Below, piece by piece: positions 1 through 4,762 of a DNA stretch of 5,774 nucleotides. The position numbers and the translations under genes were made by a program. Source of the DNA: Synergistaceae bacterium (lineage in GTDB: Bacteria > Synergistota > Synergistia > Synergistales > Synergistaceae); NCBI GenBank assembly GCA_031290815.1, contig JAISLO010000107.1, positions 1 to 5,774 on the forward strand, in the 5' to 3' direction. Each line of letters begins with the position of its first letter. Position 1 is the stretch's first letter. The notes under the pieces were generated by a model. The model worked only from the letters and a program-made list of their open reading frames with translations, was not told where the DNA came from and did no database searches.

Positions 1-563
1 GAATACTGGTCGACGGCAGGGATTACAGGGAGCGCTCTCAGCTCTGGCTCCATTCGAACATTGGCTGCGTCCTCCAGAGCCCTCACCTGTTCTCCGGAAC
101 GATCAGGGAGAACATCCGCTATGGAAGGCTTGACGCGTCGGACGAGGAGATAGACGAGGCCATCAGGCTGGTGTCGGCCGAAGGGGTGATAGCGAAACTG
201 CCGATGGGCGCCGACACCGACGTCGGAGAGGGCGGCGACCGCCTATCGACGGGAGAGAAACAGCTCATATCCTTCGCCCGCGCCGTGCTCGCAAACCCGA
301 GGATCTTCGTGCTCGACGAGGCGACATCGTCGATAGACACGGAGACCGAGCGGATGATTCAAAACGCCATATCCAAGGTCCTGAGCGGCCGCACGTCGTT
401 TTTGATCGCTCATCGCCTGTCCACGATAAAGATGGCGGACCTGATTCTGGTCGGAAAGGATGGCAAGATAACGGAGCGCGGCACTCACAGAGACCTGCTC
501 AGAAAAAAAGGATACTACCTGCAGTTGTACTCGACGCAGTTCGAGGATGAGATCATGGCATGA
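1..563 (+). CDS. ABC exporter ATP-binding/permease protein, C-terminal part of the ATPase domain (5' truncated)
   Basis: This is the 3' end of an ABC transporter gene, read from base 3 to a TGA at 561-563. The 186 visible residues cover most of a nucleotide-binding domain. In order they show the Q-loop (VLQSPHLFSGTIREN, Gln25), an ABC signature in the degenerate form LSTGE (81-85), Walker B with its catalytic glutamate (IFVLDEATSS, Glu106), the D-loop (SSID) and the H-loop (LIAHRLSTI, His137). The transmembrane domain and Walker A lie outside the window. DEATSSID together with GRTSFLIAHRLSTI is typical of MsbA/LmrA-type lipid or drug exporters fused to their ATPase. A weak signature paired with an intact Walker B glutamate is the pattern of the catalytic half of heterodimeric exporters (YheH/BmrD, LmrD, TM288-like). 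A partner subunit just upstream is therefore expected, but this is an inference. The substrate cannot be told. The gene converges on xseA and is not part of the minus-strand operon. Confidence 0.93.
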   Translation, partial: ILVDGRDYRERSQLWLHSNIGCVLQSPHLFSGTIRENIRYGRLDASDEEIDEAIRLVSAEGVIAKLPMGADTDVGEGGDRLSTGEKQLISFARAVLANPRIFVLDEATSSIDTETERMIQNAISKVLSGRTSFLIAHRLSTIKMADLILVGKDGKITERGTHRDLLRKKGYYLQLYSTQFEDEIMA

Positions 564-669
564 TCTTGCCATATGCGGCGGCTGCGGGCTGGACGATTTC
601 ACGTAACAAAACCGAATCCTCAAGTTGTTGACATTGTATTTAAAACACGGTTAGTCGAAGCATAATCCG

Positions 670-705
670 AAGCGGGGGTACGGCGTTGCGCCGCTTTATT
701 CTTTC
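670..705 (+). terminator. Possible Rho-independent terminator of the ABC exporter gene
   Basis: On the + strand a 6-bp stem, AAGCGG (670-675) with CCGCTT (691-696), closes a 15-base loop and is followed by the T-rich run TATTCTTTC (697-705). It lies about 107 bases after the ABC stop codon. The stem is short and the T-run is interrupted, so the call is tentative. The loop contains a nested CGGCG/CGCCG pairing (681-685 with 689-693) that would compete with the outer stem. Confidence 0.4.
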
Positions 706-715
706 ATGCGGCGCA
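687..715. repeat. Perfect 8-bp inverted repeat between convergent genes
   Basis: TGCGCCGC at 687-694 and GCGGCGCA at 708-715 are exact reverse complements around a 13-base loop (695-707). The hairpin sits 19 bases beyond the xseA stop codon on the minus strand and could end or stabilise the 3' end of the minus-strand operon transcript. Neither side has a clear T-run, so an intrinsic terminator is not demonstrated. Its left arm overlaps the right arm of the terminator-like stem at 670-696, so the two folds exclude each other. Confidence 0.45.
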
Positions 716-734
716 TCATTGTAATACAAATCCG

Positions 735-1985
735 TTATCGCTGAACAGTGACCACGCTCGTTATATCCGCCTCCGCGAATCCGTCCTTGAACAGGATGTG
801 TATTTTGTCACCTGTTTGTATCTCCGCCGTGCTTCTGATGACCGTCCCCTCCGGAGTGCGGCATATCGCGTAGCCTCTGCCAAGGGTGGAGAGCGGGGAC
901 AGGGCGTCGAGCGCGGCGGAGGAAGATGCTATGATTGCCTCGTTTTTCTCTATCACTCTCCTGATGCCTGACACTGTCCGTTTCTCGGCATGTCCGACTG
1001 CCGTCTCCAACTCACGCAGAGTGGCCGCAATCCTGCCTGTCAGCCTATCATAAAAACGCTCGGTTTTTGCCGCGAGCCTCTCCCTCGCCCTGAGAGCGCC
1101 AGTCGAAACAGCATTCAGACTGTGGGACAGCAGAGCCCTCATCTCCTCCCTGTCGGGGAACACCCTCTCGGCAGCGGCAGACGGCGTCGGCAGCGCGGCG
1201 TCGGCAGCCAGATCCGCGAGGGAGCTGTCGGTCTGGTGCCCAACACCGGTGACGACTGGAATCGGGCAGCTTCTTATCGCCCTCACGACTCGCTCGTCGT
1301 CGAAGGGCGAGAGGTCATCCCTCGCGCCGCCGCCCCTTGCCAGGATCGCACAGTCCACGTCCTTCATGCGGCTAAGCGCGGAAAGAGCAAGAACAATCTG
1401 CCCCGGCGCCTCCACGCCCTGCACGATCGCCGGGAGAATCACAATGTCTATGAATGGGGATCTGTTCATCGATACCTCGAGTATATCCTGGAGAGCCGCC
1501 CCCGTCGGGGAGGTGACGACCGCCACCCTTGACGGATACTTGGGCAGTGGACGCTTGTGGCGCGCGTCGAAGAGCCCCTCACCTTCGAGAGCGGCTCTCA
1601 GTGCCTCCTTTGCCCGCGACTTCGCCCCTGTTCCGAGCGGGAGGATCCGAGTCGCGTAAAGCTGATATGAGCCGCCCTTTGTGTAGACGTCAACGCTTCC
1701 GGTGACCATCACCTCGTCGCCATCCTCCGGCCATGAAAGGACGCTCTCCGCGTTTGACCGAAAGAGAACAGCAGATATGCGGGACTCGCGTCCCAGCAGC
1801 GTGAAGTAGACATGGCCGCTGCTATGCCTCTTGAAGTTCTGCAGTTCTCCGTGGACCGCTACATTTCTGAGGGCTGGGACGCCGGTTATGGCTGTCTTTA
1901 TCAATAAGGACAGTTCGTCGACTGTCTGCGGTTTGCGTGGGGATGGATCAATTATCGGCGGAAGGGGAAACGCGGCGCGGGACAT
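735..1985 (-). CDS. xseA: Exodeoxyribonuclease VII large subunit
   Basis: This encodes the catalytic subunit of exonuclease VII, which degrades single-stranded DNA from both ends into oligonucleotides in repair and recombination. The 416 residues show the N-terminal OB-fold for ssDNA binding (about 20-118, with GELQNFKRHSSGHVYFTL and VYTKGGSYQL). The catalytic domain follows (about 145-275): PLPKYPSRVAVVTSPTGAAL, QDIL (Asp167), the ARGGG box (Arg217) and GVGHQTDSSL (His250, Asp253). Next come a helical region rich in Arg/Glu (about 275-360) and the C-terminal SPLSTLGRGYAI motif with a small beta domain. Residues matching the known important Asp, Arg, His and Asp are all present. Two oddities are GHQTD instead of the usual GHETD, and ARGGGARDDL where RGGGSxEDL is typical. 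The ATG directly abuts the nusB stop (TAGATG), so translation is probably coupled; no separate strong ribosome site is visible. At 416 residues it is slightly short, in the helical region. No xseB follows it. Confidence 0.97.
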   Translation of the reverse strand: MSRAAFPLPPIIDPSPRKPQTVDELSLLIKTAITGVPALRNVAVHGELQNFKRHSSGHVYFTLLGRESRISAVLFRSNAESVLSWPEDGDEVMVTGSVDVYTKGGSYQLYATRILPLGTGAKSRAKEALRAALEGEGLFDARHKRPLPKYPSRVAVVTSPTGAALQDILEVSMNRSPFIDIVILPAIVQGVEAPGQIVLALSALSRMKDVDCAILARGGGARDDLSPFDDERVVRAIRSCPIPVVTGVGHQTDSSLADLAADAALPTPSAAAERVFPDREEMRALLSHSLNAVSTGALRARERLAAKTERFYDRLTGRIAATLRELETAVGHAEKRTVSGIRRVIEKNEAIIASSSAALDALSPLSTLGRGYAICRTPEGTVIRSTAEIQTGDKIHILFKDGFAEADITSVVTVQR

Positions 1986-2459
1986 CTATGAGTCCGATTC
2001 GGCCGGATCATCCACGACGCTCTGGGCGCAAACGCCTGCCCTCTCCGAGCGGACGATTCGACCGAGAACCCCGTTTACAAACCTGCTGGACTCAACAGTG
2101 CCGAACATCTTGGTCAGCTCGACAGCCTCGGAGATCGCGACGGCGACCGGGACATTCTCGATTATCAATCCTTCGCAGAGGGCTATTCGCAGGACGGCCC
2201 GGTCCACGGCAACCATTCTCTCAGTTCTCCATCCAACTATATGTTCTCTCAGTATTTCGTCGATTTCCTCGCCCCGCTCCGCGGCCGTGAGCACGATGGA
2301 CTGGGCATAGGCGACGACTTCAGGGTCCTCATTCTCCCATGGATACATCTCTATCGCTTCGGCAGGGGAGAGCCCCGGACGCAGGTCCAGCTCATATACA
2401 AGCTGCAGGGCGATTTCTCTCGCCCTGCGCCTTAGTTGGGGCATTTTTGCCTTGCTCAA
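1986..2459 (-). CDS. nusB: Transcription antitermination protein NusB
   Basis: NusB binds boxA RNA together with NusE (ribosomal protein S10) and helps RNA polymerase pass terminators, above all in rRNA operons. The 157 residues form one all-helical NusB domain (about 8-140). The N-terminal motif LRRRAREIALQLVYELDL (9-26) matches the family pattern RRxAREAALQxLYxxD. The C-terminal VAVAISEAVELTKMFG (106-120) and SSRFVNGVLGRI (124-135) match the conserved NEAVELAKxF and FVNGVLD boxes. The tail (141-157) is acidic and not conserved. I chose a TTG start at 2457-2459 because AGGAG (2468-2472) lies 8 bases upstream. The in-frame ATG at 2442-2444 has no ribosome site and would trim five residues. 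The upstream stop TGA is only 4 bases away and the downstream xseA start abuts this stop, so the gene sits inside a tightly coupled trio. Confidence 0.96.
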   Translation of the reverse strand: MSKAKMPQLRRRAREIALQLVYELDLRPGLSPAEAIEMYPWENEDPEVVAYAQSIVLTAAERGEEIDEILREHIVGWRTERMVAVDRAVLRIALCEGLIIENVPVAVAISEAVELTKMFGTVESSRFVNGVLGRIVRSERAGVCAQSVVDDPAESDS

Positions 2460-2463
2460 GAGA

Positions 2464-2946
2464 TCATCTCCTGAAGTCCTTTATATCACTGATCAGCTTT
2501 GATATCAGTTTGTTTCCGTCCTCAGATATGGCTAACCAGGATACCACGTAGCCGCAGCACGTCATTCCCGCGACCCAAGCGATTCCCTTGATGCCCAGGT
2601 TCGCGAGTCCGGCGATGCCGCCGGCCGCTGCCGCCCAGAAGAGGGGCTTCTTCCACAATGGCTGTCCTCCAGGAAGATCGCTTGGGGTGCTCCTGGTCCA
2701 ATGAATGTGGACGGCTATTCCCATGGGCTTGAAGAATGTCTCGAACTTGTCCATGAGGGCAAGCCTCTTCTGAGGGTCATCCTTGTCGGGAAGTGTTATA
2801 TATATATTCAGCAGATTTTGATCCCCAACGAAGGAGACTTCTTGGCAATAAAAATCAGGGGGCAGACGCTTAGCTACGATCTCCCGAAAAGCCTCGCCAT
2901 CCAGCCATATTTTGCCCCTCTTTGTGATCGTCCACAGAAACAGCAT
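2464..2946 (-). CDS. Uncharacterised protein: small soluble domain plus two predicted membrane segments, next to asp23
   Basis: I do not recognise a named family. The 160 residues split into a soluble N-terminal domain (about 1-85), a linker rich in Pro, Ser and Gly (86-98) and two hydrophobic stretches. The first is about 101-118 (PLFWAAAAGGIAGLANLG) and the second about 121-140 (GIAWVAGMTCCGYVVSWLAI). A charged, probably amphipathic tail (141-160) ends the protein. The pair looks like a membrane hairpin with both ends on the same side, by inference the cytoplasm. The order of apparent secondary structure in the soluble part (strand with GKIWL, helix to AKRLPP, strand QEVSFVG, strand LLNIYITL, helix QKRLALMDKFETFF, strand GIAVHIHW) resembles an Asp23/Gls24 domain, and the adjacent gene encodes an Asp23 protein. 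The ATG at 2944-2946 has GAGGGGG upstream, with 7 bases between. The gene starts 37 bases after the asp23 stop and ends 4 bases before nusB. The reading frame is intact, and position plus ribosome site make it a real gene. Confidence 0.88.
   Translation of the reverse strand: MLFLWTITKRGKIWLDGEAFREIVAKRLPPDFYCQEVSFVGDQNLLNIYITLPDKDDPQKRLALMDKFETFFKPMGIAVHIHWTRSTPSDLPGGQPLWKKPLFWAAAAGGIAGLANLGIKGIAWVAGMTCCGYVVSWLAISEDGNKLISKLISDIKDFRR
2468..2472 (-). promoter_or_regulatory. Ribosome binding site that decides the TTG start of nusB
   Basis: AGGAG on the minus strand lies 8 bases before the TTG at 2457-2459 and 23 bases before the next in-frame ATG. It is embedded in the last codons of the upstream gene, whose TGA (2464-2466) follows 1 base after it. 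This is the usual layout for translational coupling. Confidence 0.7.
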
Positions 2947-2983
2947 CCTACGACCCCCTCAGGATCCGCTGATTTTTTGGCAC

Positions 2984-3472
2984 TTACATCTCCTCTCCAT
3001 ACGAAGGCGTAATCCCCTCTGAATTCTGTTCCTCGGGTTTCTCGGGCTGAGATTTTTTCTCGACGAAGGTTATCCCCTGAACATAGACGTTCACGGCCTT
3101 GACCGTATATCCCGTATAGCGCTCTACCTGGTCCTTCACGGCTTCCTGAACATCCCAGCAGACATCGGGGATTCTGAGGCTGTACTTCACAGAGATGTAC
3201 GTGTCCACTTGGATCTCTGGAGTTTCCCCGCCCGTAATCGTTATTCTAACCCCGTTCACAGCCTTGCGGCCCATTCTCAGGTTTGCCATGAGCCCGGGAT
3301 TTGCGGGCTGAACACCGTCGACCGAGAGCAATGCCTTCACCGCCAACTGCGATATCACGTCCTCTGAGATGCGTATCTTGCCTTCGAGGCCTGTTTCACC
3401 CACAGTGCTGGATTCGATGCCCTCCTGATGATCGTCGCTCGCCGTAACCTCCAACTGTTCATTCGAGTCCAT
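2984..3472 (-). CDS. Asp23/Gls24 family envelope stress response protein (YqhY-like)
   Basis: This is a member of the Asp23/Gls24 (DUF322) family: small cytoplasmic proteins, abundant under alkaline or envelope stress in Gram-positives, some tethered under the membrane by AmaP. The copy beside nusB in Bacillus (YqhY) has been linked to control of acetyl-CoA carboxylase. The 162 residues have a disordered acidic N-terminus (1-28), the Asp23 core (about 30-137) and an acidic Pro/Glu tail (140-162). The core shows the family marks: GKIRISEDVISQLAVKAL (31-48), then SVDGV (50-54), a strand pair ending in VDTYISVKYSL (89-99), a helix with VQEAVKDQVERYTG (108-121) and the closing strand VKAVNVYVQGITF (124-136). 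There is no signal peptide or membrane segment. A near-perfect ribosome site precedes the ATG. Placement before nusB supports the YqhY-like subgroup. The actual role in this organism is unknown. Confidence 0.93.
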   Translation of the reverse strand: MDSNEQLEVTASDDHQEGIESSTVGETGLEGKIRISEDVISQLAVKALLSVDGVQPANPGLMANLRMGRKAVNGVRITITGGETPEIQVDTYISVKYSLRIPDVCWDVQEAVKDQVERYTGYTVKAVNVYVQGITFVEKKSQPEKPEEQNSEGITPSYGEEM

Positions 3473-3479
3473 TCAAAGA

Positions 3480-3485
3480 CCTCCT
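3480..3485 (-). promoter_or_regulatory. Strong ribosome binding site of asp23
   Basis: AAAGGAGGT is a near-consensus Shine-Dalgarno with its AGGAGG core at 3480-3485, 7 bases before the ATG (3470-3472). It is the strongest such site in the window, which suggests high expression and fits the abundance of Asp23 proteins in other bacteria. The 67-base gap upstream holds no clear promoter. Confidence 0.75.
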
Positions 3486-3539
3486 TTCATACCTGTATCC
3501 GCCAACCCTCGGAGTGACATTGAGGCGGGCTGTTCCAAT

Positions 3540-3935
3540 TCACCCCTTGAACGGTTCACCGCAGTGAGGACAGAGCAGATCCTCATCCTCATCATAAGCG
3601 TCCGGCCGATAGAAGAAGTCCTTTCCGCAGAGCGGGCACGTTGTAGCCTCGTACTCCTCTTCGTCCTCTTCATCGTCGGAACTCATCGCATGTCCGCAAT
3701 GACCTCCCGTCAAGCCAGGTTCCAGTTCGGAGCGCAACTCCATCAGATCGTCCTCGAGATCCTCGACATACTCCCTGAGGTCATCCTGAGAGCCGGCGAT
3801 GTCGTCAAGCTCCTCGGCAATGGAGTCGAGCGCTCCCAGCAGGGCCTCGTGGAACTTGGTCATGCTCGCGTTGTCGGCAACATTTTGACCCTCGATCAAC
3901 CCGCGCAGATACGCGATTCTCTCTCGTGCGCTCAT
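3540..3935 (-). CDS. CD1247-type acidic coiled-coil protein with C-terminal zinc ribbon
   Basis: The function is unknown. The 131 residues begin with a domain resembling the 'CD1247 N-terminal domain' proteins of Clostridia (RERIAYLRGLIEGQ, 4-17). A long acidic helix follows (about 26-72, with LDSIAEELDDI and LREYVEDLEDDL) and probably forms a coiled coil. After a Gly/Pro break comes GGHCGHAM (77-83), a very acidic linker (87-96), then two Cys pairs, CPLC (100-103) and CPHC (122-125). These pairs form a typical four-cysteine zinc ribbon. The protein is strongly acidic overall, with no signal peptide or membrane segment. The ATG (3933-3935) has a GGGGGAG ribosome site close upstream. The gene lies between efp and asp23, the place such genes occupy in several Clostridia, which suggests a conserved link to translation or transcription. 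Zinc-ribbon plus acidic helix would suit binding to RNA polymerase or a ribosomal factor, but that is speculation. Confidence 0.85.
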   Translation of the reverse strand: MSARERIAYLRGLIEGQNVADNASMTKFHEALLGALDSIAEELDDIAGSQDDLREYVEDLEDDLMELRSELEPGLTGGHCGHAMSSDDEEDEEEYEATTCPLCGKDFFYRPDAYDEDEDLLCPHCGEPFKG

Positions 3936-4069
3936 CCATACTCCCCCTCACCGAATCGTATTTTTATTTCCCCTGGTGCAGTTGCTCATCCCCAAAGGGC
4001 TGATTTAGGGAAACGCCCGTCAACTCGTGTCCGTGTCGTATGGTAACCGATTTGATCAGCGATTCGCCA

Positions 4070-4645
4070 TCACCCCTTTTTCGCTCTCTCAAGATATTCT
4101 CCGGTGCGGGTGTCGACCACTATCGTCTCGCCGTTTTCGACGAAGAACGGGACCGTGACCGTGAGTCCGGTCTCGGTCGTCGCCGGTTTGCCTCCTCCTG
4201 ACGCCGTGTCCCCCTTGAAGCCGGGAGCGGTGTCGGTGACCTTCAGATCGACGGACTTGGGAAGTTCTATACCCATGACCCGGCCCTCGTACATGTCGAA
4301 GCTCACCTCGAGGTTGTCCACCAGATATTTTATAGCGTCGCCGAGAATGTCCTTCGATAAAAACACCTGATCGTAGGATTCCATGTCCATGAATACGTAA
4401 TCGTCGCCATCCTGATATTGGTACTGGGCCGGCCGCTCGTCGAAAATTATCCGCTCGAAGCGTTCTCCCGACTTGAAGGATTGTTCGACCGAACTGCCTG
4501 TTTCGAGATTGCGAAGCTTTCCGCGAATGATCGCCCCGCCCCTGCCCATCTTGTGGTGAGAGCACTCCAGAATCGACCACATGCCGCCCTCCCACTTGAT
4601 TTTCAAACCTGGCCTGAAATCGCTGGTATCCACCACTTGCGCCAT
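4070..4645 (-). CDS. efp: Translation elongation factor P
   Basis: EF-P binds stalled ribosomes between the P and E sites and speeds peptide bond formation at proline runs. The 191 residues have the three expected domains. The KOW-like domain I (about 1-62) opens with TSDFRPGLKIKWEG. Domain II is an OB fold (about 65-128, with YVFMDMESYDQVFL and WEGG-like turns). Domain III (about 130-190) has PGFKGDTASGGGKPATTETG (141-160) and ends with VDTRTGEYLERAKK. Length and spacing are standard. The loop that carries the modified residue reads HHKMGRGGAII, so arginine 35 (codon 4541-4543) stands where most EF-Ps have lysine, and Met replaces the usual Pro. I chose the ATG at 4643-4645 because GGGGAGG lies 7 bases upstream and homologues start at this point. 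The frame stays open for 26 more codons to a TTG, but that stretch overlaps the likely promoter. Confidence 0.97.
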   Translation of the reverse strand: MAQVVDTSDFRPGLKIKWEGGMWSILECSHHKMGRGGAIIRGKLRNLETGSSVEQSFKSGERFERIIFDERPAQYQYQDGDDYVFMDMESYDQVFLSKDILGDAIKYLVDNLEVSFDMYEGRVMGIELPKSVDLKVTDTAPGFKGDTASGGGKPATTETGLTVTVPFFVENGETIVVDTRTGEYLERAKKG

Positions 4646-4652
4646 TGAGAAA

Positions 4653-4659
4653 CCTCCCC
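4653..4659 (-). promoter_or_regulatory. Ribosome binding site of efp
   Basis: GGGGAGG lies 7 bases before the ATG at 4643-4645. It settles the start codon against the longer in-frame reading that begins with TTG at 4721-4723. Confidence 0.75.
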
Positions 4660-4666
4660 ACAAATT

Positions 4667-4692
4667 TACGGCCGCGACACGGAAAGGCCGTA
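4667..4692 (-). repeat. Perfect 7-bp hairpin in the presumed efp leader
   Basis: TACGGCC and GGCCGTA (4686-4692 and 4667-4673 on the + strand coordinates) are exact reverse complements around a 12-base loop. The hairpin lies between the TATAAT-like box and the efp ribosome site, ending 7 bases before GGGGAGG. On the minus strand it is followed by AAATTTGTGG, too poor in T for a good terminator. It may be a leader structure of efp or a processing or weak termination site for pilT messages. Confidence 0.45.
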
Positions 4693-4714
4693 TGACATCT
4701 CGCTTGCCGCCATT

Positions 4715-4720
4715 ATTATA
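4715..4720 (-). promoter_or_regulatory. Candidate -10 box for the efp operon (TATAAT)
   Basis: The minus strand carries a perfect TATAAT in the 117-base gap between pilT and efp, in the context CCTTGTATAATAATGG. A start point near 4708 would give a leader of roughly 63 bases. No good -35 box exists at 16-18 bases spacing (ACTCCG at 17), so recognition would rest mainly on the -10 element. If real, it lets efp and the genes after it be expressed apart from pilT. Confidence 0.45.
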
Positions 4721-4762
4721 CAAGGACCGTGCGTCATCGGAGTGAACTCAGCCCATTCGGCG

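Noticed and set aside
628..656. TTGACA at 628-633 as the -35 of a + strand promoter for a small RNA
   Set aside because: No acceptable -10 lies 15-19 bases downstream; the best (GTTAGT) matches only three positions. CATAAT at 661-666 is too far away, at 27 bases, and no gene follows on that strand.
990..1659. Two overlapping + strand frames opposite xseA
   Set aside because: They are composition shadows of the xseA codons, with no ribosome site or family motif. The XseA frame is conserved throughout.
3473..3673. Minus-strand 66-codon frame overlapping the zinc-ribbon gene and ending directly at the asp23 ATG
   Set aside because: The product is a low-complexity Arg/Ser-rich peptide. The TGAATG contact with asp23 is tempting as a coupling signal, but the frame has no ribosome site and covers the real zinc-ribbon codons.
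3936..4069. Promoter or terminator in the efp to zinc-ribbon gap
   Set aside because: TTGACG occurs on the minus strand but no -10 lies at fitting distance. Only 4-bp stems were seen, with no T-run, so nothing can be called.
4089..4661. 190-codon minus-strand frame within efp
   Set aside because: It is a different frame of efp giving an Arg/Gly/His-rich product. EF-P in the proper frame is unmistakable.
4646..4723. 26-codon N-terminal extension of EF-P starting at TTG (4721-4723)
   Set aside because: It has no ribosome site, it overlaps the TATAAT box, and EF-Ps start at the downstream ATG, which has a GGGGAGG at ideal spacing.
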